Counted from the first letter of the stretch, positions 6,315 to 12,142 are shown. The stretch is 12,622 nucleotides of DNA from Patescibacteria group bacterium (GCA_003545435.1 DPYI01000008.1:21050-33671); one strand, 5' to 3'. The notes: a model not told the origin generated them from the letters alone. Made by a program: numbers and translations.

Positions 6315-6374
6315 TTGCAGAGGTCGGGGGTTCGAGACCCTCACCGGCCACAGGTACATTTTGTGGTAAAAAAC

Positions 6375-6405
6375 TAGCTTCATAAGGACAGGCCTTGTGA
6401 AGCTA
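6375..6405 (+). promoter_or_regulatory. Hairpin covering the Shine-Dalgarno and start codon of the methyltransferase gene
   Basis: TAGCTTCATAAGG (6375-6387) pairs over 13 positions with CCTTGTGAAGCTA (6393-6405), with one T-G wobble and a 5-nt loop. The stem holds both the AAGGA ribosome site and the GTG start at 6397, so it could limit initiation. On the minus strand the same hairpin is followed by six T's and could terminate antisense transcription. Confidence 0.5.
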
Positions 6406-6933
6406 AAAATCATACCAATGCTTCCATATCTATTTCTCATCCTCCAAATTCTCTTTGCCGTCTTTTTTTTCTATCTCTGTATTGCATTTATCACCGGTGC
6501 GCCGTTTGTGCCATCAACTGATCCGGTGTCACGAACCATGATACAGCTTGCTCACATCAAAAAAGGAATGACTGTCTACGATCTTGGTTCGGGAAATGGA
6601 AAACTTCTCTTTCTTGCGGCGGAAAAAGACGCAGTAGCAATAGGATTAGAGATTAACCCATTCCTTGTCCTTCTTTCCAATCTGCGGGCGTATGTTTCCC
6701 CGTATCGGGAGAGAATAAAAACGTATTGGAAAAACCTCTGGAAAACCGATGTAAGGGGGGCAAACATAGTCTTTGTCTACCTTCTCCCATGGAAAATGGA
6801 CAGACTGGAAAGAAAATTGAAAAAGGAATTAAAAAAAGGATCTCTGGTTGTCTCAAACAGTTTCATATTCCCAAACCTGACATGCGTGAGAAAAGATGAG
6901 AAAAACCATGTCTATGCATTCCGCATCTCCTAG
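6397..6933 (+). CDS. Membrane-anchored class I SAM-dependent methyltransferase
   Basis: 178 residues from GTG 6397, supported by AAGGA 8 nt upstream; ATG 6418 is the alternative. An N-terminal membrane helix (about residues 9-33) precedes the catalytic domain. Motif I is VYDLGSGNGKLLFLAA (DLGSGNG 62-68, the SAM-binding loop), with Glu85 in GLEINP as the usual ribose-binding acid. A later block ANIVFVYLLPWKMDRLERKLKKELKKG and VVSNSFIFPN gives the remaining Rossmann strands. The order of N-terminal helix, short domain and E-x-NP resembles the FAM173/ATP-synthase c-subunit lysine methyltransferase group; the substrate is not shown by sequence. The gene starts 46 nt after the nested tRNA and may share its transcript. 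The hairpin over its start suggests translational control. Confidence 0.72.
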   Translation: MKLKIIPMLPYLFLILQILFAVFFFYLCIAFITGAPFVPSTDPVSRTMIQLAHIKKGMTVYDLGSGNGKLLFLAAEKDAVAIGLEINPFLVLLSNLRAYVSPYRERIKTYWKNLWKTDVRGANIVFVYLLPWKMDRLERKLKKELKKGSLVVSNSFIFPNLTCVRKDEKNHVYAFRIS

Positions 6934-6946
6934 CCCCATCCCCGCA

Positions 6947-6974
6947 TACTTTAGCATGTTAACATGCTAAAGTA
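6947..6974 (+). promoter_or_regulatory. Perfect 28-bp palindrome upstream of the thrS promoter
   Basis: TACTTTAGCATGTT is followed at once by its exact reverse complement, with no spacer. It ends 10 bp before the -35 box at 6985. The lack of a loop and of a T-run argues for a protein-binding operator rather than a terminator, although a cruciform or RNA hairpin is possible. Confidence 0.6.
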
Positions 6975-6984
6975 GCATTGAATA

Positions 6985-7012
6985 TTGACAATAGAGGCAA
7001 AATGGTTATATT
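6985..7012 (+). promoter_or_regulatory. thrS promoter
   Basis: Consensus TTGACA (6985-6990) and TATATT (7007-7012) are 16 bp apart; the expected start is about 7019, which gives a ~180-nt leader before thrS. Confidence 0.65.
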
Positions 7013-7018
7013 ATATAA

Positions 7019-7170
7019 TTACTTCAATTACTTCTCGCTTGCATGAGACCTCACCAACCTCAAAGAGAAGCGCAAAAATCAGCGAAATGATTGGAATGAA
7101 GTCACCAAAAATTGGATGGAACCGTCCTTGAGGAAATTGAGGACTCCAATACTATGGTGGCTTTTTTGTT
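7019..7170 (+). promoter_or_regulatory. T-box-like tRNA-sensing leader of thrS, with very short stem I
   Basis: The antiterminator is textbook: ATTGGA 7111-7116, a 7-nt bulge TGGAACC 7117-7123 (matching UGGNACC), GTCC 7124-7127, a 13-nt loop, GGAC 7141-7144, TCCAAT 7145-7150. In T-boxes the UGGN of the bulge pairs with the NCCA end of the uncharged tRNA; here UGGA would read UCCA. Stem I is tiny: CTTCTC 7031-7036 with GAGAAG 7065-7070, enclosing three ACC triplets (7048, 7053, 7057), any of which could be the threonine specifier. TGGTGGC 7155-7161, followed by six T's, can pair with GTCACCA 7101-7107; this is the candidate terminator, although it does not clearly exclude the antiterminator. 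The downstream gene, threonyl-tRNA synthetase, is a classic T-box target. Confidence 0.68.
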
Positions 7171-7200
7171 GCTATAAGCTTTATCATAAGAGGAGGAAGT

Positions 7201-9138
7201 ATGTCAAAAATATTAGACAAAAAATTACAGAAAATGTCTGAAAAAGAACTGCAGCTTTGGGCATTGCGCCATACGGCAGAACATGTCCTGCACACGGCAC
7301 TGCAGAATCTTTATCCGGAACTGAAAAAAGCCATGGGTCCGGCAACGGCTGACGGGTTTTATCATGACTTCGACCCTTCTCCGCCAGCCGGCGGATCAGG
7401 GAATGTCTATAAAATTTCTGAAGAGGATTTTCCGAAGATCGAAAGAGAGATGCAACGGCTTATCGATGCAGACCTTCCGATGGTACAGAAATATATTTCC
7501 GGTGACGATGCACGGCAGATATTTCAAAACAATCCGTATAAGTTAGAATGGGTAGATGATATCCAGAAGCGGGGAGAGAAAATTTCCATTTACTCCATGG
7601 GAAATAAGGATGTCGATCTTTGCAGCGGGCCTCATATCAAATCAACAGGAGAAATAAAGGCGTTTAAATTATTATCTATTGCCGGCGCGTACTGGCACGG
7701 GGATGAAAAAAATAAAATGCTGACAAGAGTCTATGGCACCGCATTTCCAACACAAAAAGAACTGGACGACTATCTCTTCGGGTTAGAAGAAGCAAAAAAA
7801 CGCGATCATCGCAAACTTGGACAGGAACTTGATCTGTTTTCCATAAGTCCACTCACAGGCCAAGGGCTTATACTTTGGCACCCACGGCTTTCGATAGTAC
7901 GTAATGTTATTGAACAATTCTGGAGGGACGAGCACTATAAACGCGATTACCAGCTGGTATTTACACCACATATAGGAAGTGTCGATATGTTTGTGAAAAG
8001 CCGTCATTTATCCAAATATATTAATTATATGTTCCCGATCATGCTGCATGAGCATATTGAGGGTGAAAGTGCTCCGGACTACACAACAGACGAGGTCCTC
8101 AAGCCCATGAATTGTCCAAATCATATACAGATTTACAAAGCTCGTCCTCGAAGCTACCGAGAATTACCCATGCGTATAGGGGAGCTTGGGACGGTATACC
8201 GGTATGAACGCGCTGGAGTCCTCCACGGCATGACGCGTGTACGCGGCTTTACGCAGGATGACTCCCATATATTTTGCACACCCGACCAAGTGATTGGTGA
8301 GGTGAGAGAGGTCCTTAAAATTATGAAGGATTTTTATAAAATTTTTGGCTTTTCTGACTACCAAGCGTATATAGCAACAAGACCTGAAAAATATCTTGGT
8401 GGTGTAGATGCTTGGAATTTTGCCGAAGCATCTCTTAAAAAAGCTGCCAAAGAAGAAGGATTTTATTATAAAATTGACGAAGGAGCAGGCGTTTTCTACG
8501 GACCGAAAATTGATATGAAAGTGAAAGATTCTCTCGGTCGGGAATGGCAGCTGGGTACGGTTCAGTTTGATTTCAATCAACCAGATCATGCGGAGTCAAC
8601 CGAACAGGACATCGATGAATTTTGGGCTCTTAAAACCTTCAAACAAAAATTCAAAACAAGAGAAAATTTGGCTCGATATATCAAACGTATTGGTCGAGGT
8701 TTCGATGTCACATACATCACTCGCGATGGCAAAGAAGAGCATTGCGTTATGATTCATCGTGTGGTACTGGGTTCAATGGAGCGCTTTTTCGGTATCCTGA
8801 TTGAGCACTATGGAGGGGCATTCCCAACGTGGCTTAATCCGATCCAGGTCAGAATTTTACCAATTGCAGATCGGCATCTTCCGTATGCAAGAAAGATCTG
8901 CGAAACACTTAAAAAAGAAGGTATCCGGGTGGAACTTGATGATCGAAATGAAACCCTGAATGCAAAAATCAGAAAAGGACAACAGGATAAGGTTTCCTAT
9001 TTACTGATAATCGGAGATAAAGAAATGACAGATAATACAATATCAGTGCGTGATCGATCGGGAAAAAACACAAATGGACTTAAAATCGATGATCTTATAA
9101 ACGATATTCAGAACCGGATTAAAAATAAAATCATCTAG
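7201..9138 (+). CDS. thrS: Threonyl-tRNA synthetase
   Basis: A 645-residue class II synthetase charging tRNA-Thr. The start is fixed by GAGGAGGA (7190-7197). The N-terminal TGS domain is absent; the protein begins almost directly with the editing domain (HTAEH 24-28, DLCSGPH with Cys141 and His145). Catalytic core: MNCPNH (Cys305), motif 2 RYERAGVLHGMTRVRGFTQDD followed by His356, motif 3 MIHRVVLGSMERFFG with His519 and Arg528; Cys305, His356 and His519 are the expected zinc ligands. The anticodon-binding domain begins near residue 540. Two oddities are PSPPAGGSGN (about residues 59-68), encoded by a TCCGCC...GGCGGA palindrome, and about 38 extra residues at 462-499 between FNQP and FDVTY. 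It heads the thrS-infC-rpmI-rplT-pheS cluster. Confidence 0.97.
   Translation: MSKILDKKLQKMSEKELQLWALRHTAEHVLHTALQNLYPELKKAMGPATADGFYHDFDPSPPAGGSGNVYKISEEDFPKIEREMQRLIDADLPMVQKYISGDDARQIFQNNPYKLEWVDDIQKRGEKISIYSMGNKDVDLCSGPHIKSTGEIKAFKLLSIAGAYWHGDEKNKMLTRVYGTAFPTQKELDDYLFGLEEAKKRDHRKLGQELDLFSISPLTGQGLILWHPRLSIVRNVIEQFWRDEHYKRDYQLVFTPHIGSVDMFVKSRHLSKYINYMFPIMLHEHIEGESAPDYTTDEVLKPMNCPNHIQIYKARPRSYRELPMRIGELGTVYRYERAGVLHGMTRVRGFTQDDSHIFCTPDQVIGEVREVLKIMKDFYKIFGFSDYQAYIATRPEKYLGGVDAWNFAEASLKKAAKEEGFYYKIDEGAGVFYGPKIDMKVKDSLGREWQLGTVQFDFNQPDHAESTEQDIDEFWALKTFKQKFKTRENLARYIKRIGRGFDVTYITRDGKEEHCVMIHRVVLGSMERFFGILIEHYGGAFPTWLNPIQVRILPIADRHLPYARKICETLKKEGIRVELDDRNETLNAKIRKGQQDKVSYLLIIGDKEMTDNTISVRDRSGKNTNGLKIDDLINDIQNRIKNKII
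7380..7395 (+). repeat. TCCGCC...GGCGGA palindrome inside thrS
   Basis: TCCGCC (7380-7385) and GGCGGA (7390-7395) with loop AGCC. It belongs to the same family as the hairpins at 2265-2353 and 12276-12346, but lies in frame in a coding region and encodes S-P-P-A-G-G. Confidence 0.5.
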
Positions 9139-9141
9139 ATA

Positions 9142-9171
9142 TTGTAAAATAACAGTCCACTATTATACAAT
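9142..9171 (+). promoter_or_regulatory. Promoter for the Dabb-hydrolase pair
   Basis: TTGTAA (9142-9147) and TACAAT (9166-9171) are 18 bp apart. The predicted start is near 9178, three bases before the ATG at 9181, which has no Shine-Dalgarno: a leaderless arrangement. Confidence 0.45.
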
Positions 9172-9180
9172 ACCTTTATT

Positions 9181-9480
9181 ATGGTATACCATATTGTCTT
9201 ATTTACATTTTACGATAATGCAAGTCAGGAAAAAATCAAGGAATTAGCGGATGCGTTAGCGGTTTTATCCAAAAAAATTCCCGGAATCACTCATTATGTC
9301 TGGGGGCCGTCAGTCAGTATCGAGCATCTGGAAAAAGGGTATACACATGGATTTATCATGACATTTGAAAATGCACAAATGAGAGATACCTATGTACCGC
9401 ACCCCTTGCATAAGGAATTGGTAAAAAAATTTGTTGATCCTATATGCGATAAGGGAATCGCCTTTGATATCGAAGAGTAA
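9181..9480 (+). CDS. Dabb (stress-responsive alpha-beta barrel) family protein
   Basis: 99 residues, the full usual length of a single Dabb domain. The pattern fits: MVYHIVLFTFYDNAS (first strand with H-I-V-LF), a helix with KIKELADALAVLSKKIPGI, the second strand THYVWGPSVS, then YTHGFIMTFENAQMRDTYVPHPLHKELV with the family's Y-x-x-HP-x-H signature, and a final strand GIAFDIEE. Dabb proteins form dimeric ferredoxin-like barrels; some are stress-induced and some bind small aromatic compounds, but none of that can be assigned here. The stop is separated from the next ATG by two bases, so it is co-expressed with the hydrolase. Confidence 0.85.
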   Translation: MVYHIVLFTFYDNASQEKIKELADALAVLSKKIPGITHYVWGPSVSIEHLEKGYTHGFIMTFENAQMRDTYVPHPLHKELVKKFVDPICDKGIAFDIEE

Positions 9481-9482
9481 TA

Positions 9483-10367
9483 ATGAATAAACCGTTGTAT
9501 CCAATAGTTCATGTCGTTACGAAAGACACGTTACCTCTTTACGGTCTGTATCTTAAAGCACAAAAAAAATCCAATCGAATAATCGTCCATATCCACGGTA
9601 CGTCAGGTAATTTTTATGGCAATACGTTTTATCCATACATTGCTGATGTTGCGTATAAAAATAATTTTTCTTATCTGCAAACAAATAACCGTGGATACGG
9701 AAATTTTGAATATGAGCCCGGTGAAGTTCCTCATGGAGCTGCTCTGGAATTATTTGAAGACTCCGTTATGGACTTGGACGCTTGGTTAGAATTCTGTGTT
9801 AGCAACGATTTGAATGAAATCATATTGGAATCCCATAGTTTTGGAAACGAGAAAGTAATTTATTATGTAAACAAAGGGAAGTATCGGAAAAATATAATCG
9901 GTGTCATTCTTTTGGGATTTAATGACAGTGTGGGCACACAACAGCGATATGAGAAAAAAATCAGGAAAAATTATTTTACTGAAGCAAAAGAATTAGTCAA
10001 CACAGGGAAGGGACTTTCCTTTTTATCGGATATATTTGGTGGCATTGCCGGAGAAGCGCCATTAAGCGCCAGAAGTTATTTGAATTTTTACTCACCCGGA
10101 TCGGAATTATCAAAGACTATGCCGCTTCGATTAGGGAAAAAACTACTGATGTATAGCAGGATAAAAGTGCCAATTTTAGCCGTGATAGGTGATAATGAAG
10201 AAGGTGAATACACAATAATACCAATAAAAGAAGCTATGGCTCTCATGAAAAAGGAAAATCCGCTGACTGTTGCTCACCAGATAAAAAATTGTGATCATGG
10301 TTTTCATGGAAAAGAAAAAGAGTTAGCTGATTTGATAGATACATTTTTAAAAAAGAATTACAAATGA
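9483..10367 (+). CDS. Alpha/beta-hydrolase family protein
   Basis: 294 residues without a signal peptide, so probably cytoplasmic. The oxyanion region is IIVHIHGTSGNFYGN (residues 33-47). The nucleophile elbow is ESHSFGNEK with Ser119; the usual first glycine of GxSxG is Ser117 here. The acid is likely Asp237 in ILAVIGDNEEGE, and the base His272 or His275 in CDHGFHGKE. The layout resembles DUF1749-like serine hydrolases; the substrate is unknown. It is coupled to the Dabb gene by a 2-nt gap. Both look more A/T-rich than the trigger factor region and interrupt the usual thrS-infC adjacency, which could indicate later insertion. Confidence 0.8.
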   Translation: MNKPLYPIVHVVTKDTLPLYGLYLKAQKKSNRIIVHIHGTSGNFYGNTFYPYIADVAYKNNFSYLQTNNRGYGNFEYEPGEVPHGAALELFEDSVMDLDAWLEFCVSNDLNEIILESHSFGNEKVIYYVNKGKYRKNIIGVILLGFNDSVGTQQRYEKKIRKNYFTEAKELVNTGKGLSFLSDIFGGIAGEAPLSARSYLNFYSPGSELSKTMPLRLGKKLLMYSRIKVPILAVIGDNEEGEYTIIPIKEAMALMKKENPLTVAHQIKNCDHGFHGKEKELADLIDTFLKKNYK

Positions 10368-10388
10368 ATCACGAAAATTTACTCGCGC

Positions 10389-10418
10389 TTTACAAAAAGC
10401 CAATCTTTTGGGTATAAT
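10389..10418 (+). promoter_or_regulatory. infC promoter
   Basis: TTTACA (10389-10394) and TATAAT (10413-10418) are 18 bp apart; the start is expected near 10425, giving a ~20-nt leader that carries GGAAG. Confidence 0.65.
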
Positions 10419-10444
10419 ACCAATAAGAACCGGAAGTATCTCTT

Positions 10445-10966
10445 GTGCAAACACAGTCAACATTCCACTATCGCATTAATTATCAAATCACGAGCCCCCA
10501 GCTCCGGCTCCTAGATGAAGAGGGAAAGCAAATTGGTATTGTCTCCAAACTGGAAGCCTTGCAGAAAGCAAAAGAATTGGATCTCGACGTTGTAGAGATC
10601 GCTCCGAACGCCAAACCGCCGGTTGCTAAACTTATAGACGTAAAAAAATTCAAGTATCAGGAGCAAAAAAAAGAGCGGGAAAGCAAAAAAACCCAGAAAA
10701 ATGTCGGAGTGAAAGAAATCCGGCTTCGTCCGTTTATCGGAACCCATGATTTTGACACACGGGTAGCCCAGGCAAAAGACTTCCTGAAAGACGGAAATCA
10801 GGTGAAAATCAATGTGTTTTTCAGAGGCAGGGAGATTACCAGAAAAGAATTTGGATATAATATCATAAAGCGGTTCATTGCTAGCCTTGAGTCGGTAAAA
10901 GTTGTGAAAGAACCTCACATGGAAGGCAAAGCTCTCGTCACCATGCTCGTACCGGAGAAAAAATAA
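10445..10966 (+). CDS. infC: Translation initiation factor IF-3
   Basis: 173 residues, the normal length. IF-3 binds the 30S subunit, checks the start codon and initiator tRNA, and prevents premature joining with 50S. The N-terminal domain shows YRINYQITSPQLRLLDEEGKQIGIVSKLEAL and the signature VVEIAPNAKPPVAKLIDVKKFKYQEQKK; a Lys-rich linker follows, then the C-terminal domain VKEIRLRPFIGTHDFDTRVAQAKDFLKDGNQVKINVFFRGREITRKEFG. The start is GTG at 10445 with GGAAG 8 nt upstream, so unlike enterobacterial infC it does not use AUU. It has its own promoter and is separated from rpmI by an unusual 205-bp repeat-bearing gap. Confidence 0.97.
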   Translation: MQTQSTFHYRINYQITSPQLRLLDEEGKQIGIVSKLEALQKAKELDLDVVEIAPNAKPPVAKLIDVKKFKYQEQKKERESKKTQKNVGVKEIRLRPFIGTHDFDTRVAQAKDFLKDGNQVKINVFFRGREITRKEFGYNIIKRFIASLESVKVVKEPHMEGKALVTMLVPEKK

Positions 10967-10980
10967 CTTCGCTAACGCTC

Positions 10981-11095
10981 GAATTTTCAATTTTCAATTA
11001 TCAATTTCCAATAATCCCGCTTTTGGCGGGACGGAGTTTAAGACATTGTGATTTGGGATTTATTTGAAATTTGGAATTTGTAATTTGAAAATTTC
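10981..11095 (+). repeat. AT-rich inverted-repeat element between infC and rpmI
   Basis: The left arm (10981-11009) is built from repeated TTTTCAATT/ATCAATT units; the right arm (11073-11095) is an imperfect reverse complement built from GGAATTTG/TAATTTGAAAATT. Between them lies a hairpin, TCCCGC 11015-11020 with GCGGGA 11026-11031. No ORF is present. It looks like a small non-coding repeat placed inside a conserved ribosomal operon; no second copy is in this window. Confidence 0.45.
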
Positions 11096-11133
11096 AACTA
11101 TATTTACTGAAGTTCGCCGTCTATAAATGAACG

Positions 11134-11163
11134 TTGCAGATAAGCCTGCTAACCGAGTATAAT
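11134..11163 (+). promoter_or_regulatory. rpmI-rplT promoter
   Basis: TTGCAG (11134-11139) and TATAAT (11158-11163) are 18 bp apart. Initiation near 11170 leaves at most two bases before the rpmI ATG at 11172, so the mRNA would be leaderless and has no room for an L20-binding leader. Confidence 0.6.
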
Positions 11164-11171
11164 ACTGAGGT

Positions 11172-11369
11172 ATGCCGAAAATGAAAACTCGGAAAATAGT
11201 CTCAAAACGCTTTAAAATTACCAGTACCGGTAAAGTGATGCATGGCGTGCAGGGAGCAAGGCATTTACGGAGAAATAAAACGAAATCCAGGCAAAGAAGA
11301 CAGGATAAGATGATGGAATTAAAGACGAATAGACACAGCAGGAATATAAGAACAATGTTACAAAAATAA
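11172..11369 (+). CDS. rpmI: Large-subunit ribosomal protein bL35
   Basis: 65 residues, normal for bL35. It is highly basic and shows the family pattern PKMKTRKIVSKRFKITSTGKVMH and RHLRRNKTKSRQRRQ. It binds 23S rRNA in the 50S subunit. Its place directly before rplT is the conserved bacterial order. The GAGG at 11167-11170 is too close to the ATG to serve as a normal Shine-Dalgarno, which agrees with leaderless translation. Confidence 0.97.
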   Translation: MPKMKTRKIVSKRFKITSTGKVMHGVQGARHLRRNKTKSRQRRQDKMMELKTNRHSRNIRTMLQK

Positions 11370-11375
11370 AGTTAT

Positions 11376-11726
11376 ATGAGAGTAAAACGGGGTGTCACCA
11401 GTCACGCAAAGCACAAAAAAATCTTTCAGGCAAATAAGGGCTACCGGATGACCAAACGGAGGCTTATACGTGTAGCCAAGGAGGCGTATCTTCACGCAGG
11501 AGAATACGCGTTTGCAGGACGACGGAACAAAAAACGGGATTTTCGTCAAGCATGGATTGTCAGAATTTCCGAAGCAGTCAAAAAACAGGGGATAAATTAC
11601 AGCACATTCATAAAAAACCTTAAGAATGCAAAAATTACTCTTGACAGGAAAATTCTTGCAATTTTGGTTCTGGACCATCCAGCTGTCTTCCAGGCAATTG
11701 TTGACAAAGTAAAATCATTTAAGTAA
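11376..11726 (+). CDS. rplT: Large-subunit ribosomal protein bL20
   Basis: 116 residues, full length. Typical bL20 features are MRVKRGVTSHAKHKKIFQANKGYRMTKRRLIRVAKEA in the long basic N-terminal helix, YAFAGRRNKKRDFRQAWIVRIS in the middle, and the globular C-terminus GINYSTFIKNLKNAKITLDRKILAILVLDHPAVFQAIV. It is needed for early 50S assembly on 23S rRNA. It starts six bases after rpmI with no Shine-Dalgarno, so translation is probably coupled to rpmI. Confidence 0.97.
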   Translation: MRVKRGVTSHAKHKKIFQANKGYRMTKRRLIRVAKEAYLHAGEYAFAGRRNKKRDFRQAWIVRISEAVKKQGINYSTFIKNLKNAKITLDRKILAILVLDHPAVFQAIVDKVKSFK

Positions 11727-11727
11727 G

Positions 11728-12111
11728 ATGAATTTCATGGATGATAAAAAACGTGCCCAATTTGATAAAGAATTTGAAAAATTGAAGAAAAAAGCAGAGA
11801 GAAAAGAAAGAAAAAATGCACTGTATAAACCGGTAACAACTCTCTATTTTGAAAAGGCACTATATAATTCGCTGAGAGCATTAGAAATACGATTTGAAAA
11901 GAAATTTGCAACAGATGAAGAACTTAAAGAAATCGAAAATAAAATAGACGGATTACACAATAAGTTTGATATATTATTTGAAAAATTGGATTGGTTTACA
12001 GGGAAATATACAAAACTTGAAGAAGAGCAAACAATTATTGGCAGTAAAGTTGTTGATCATGGTGAACGGATCGAAACAATGGAAAAAAAGGTTGGAATAT
12101 ATGCAAGTTAA
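11728..12111 (+). CDS. Small coiled-coil protein of unknown function
   Basis: 127 residues, very rich in Lys and Glu and almost wholly helical. Residues ~10-30 are basic (KEFEKLKKKAERKERKN). A long coiled coil follows (RALEIRFEKKFATDEELKEIENKIDGLHNKFDILFEKLD) and a second charged helix (YTKLEEEQTIIGSKVVDHGERIETMEKKV). There is no membrane segment or enzyme motif. The ATG at 11728 lies one base after the rplT stop, so it belongs to the rpmI-rplT transcript; ATG 11737 is an alternative start. This place, usually empty or leading to pheS, makes a ribosome- or translation-linked role possible but unproven. A terminator follows 90 bp later. Confidence 0.65.
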   Translation: MNFMDDKKRAQFDKEFEKLKKKAERKERKNALYKPVTTLYFEKALYNSLRALEIRFEKKFATDEELKEIENKIDGLHNKFDILFEKLDWFTGKYTKLEEEQTIIGSKVVDHGERIETMEKKVGIYAS

Positions 12112-12142
12112 TAAAAATAATCAATTTTTTGCATGTTTTAGA

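Larger units (their letters stand above)
6172..6350 (+). tRNA. Interrupted tRNA gene, probably tRNA-Val(CAC), split in the anticodon loop
   Basis: The 5' half (6172-6209) is a normal tRNA up to position 37: acceptor GGCCGGT, D arm GCTC...GAGC, anticodon-stem strand CTGCA, loop TTCACA. The 3' half (6315-6350) completes it: loop T, stem TGCAG, variable AGGTC, T arm GGGGG - TTCGAGA - CCCTC, acceptor ACCGGCC, discriminator A. Joined, they give a 74-nt tRNA with perfect acceptor and anticodon stems and a 7-nt loop TTCACAT, anticodon CAC. The join falls between positions 37 and 38. If the junction differed, the loop could read otherwise (for example CGG), but A37 and the body fit Val. Perfect stems across the gap argue against decay. 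No CCA is encoded. Confidence 0.8.

Noticed and set aside
6206..6315. Reading the outer tRNA as tRNA-Pro(CGG) using bases 6311-6315 for the loop
   Set aside because: Possible in principle (loop TTCGGGT), but it requires dropping CACA from the 5' half; the Val(CAC) reading with A37 fits both halves and the G1-C72 pair better. Left as a minor alternative.
8164..8589. 141-codon open frame on the minus strand inside thrS
   Set aside because: It is fully antisense to conserved ThrS motifs, Cys-rich and without family features or ribosome site.
10511..10990. 159-codon open frame on the minus strand over infC
   Set aside because: It is a shadow of the IF-3 gene: Phe/Leu-rich translation of its complement.
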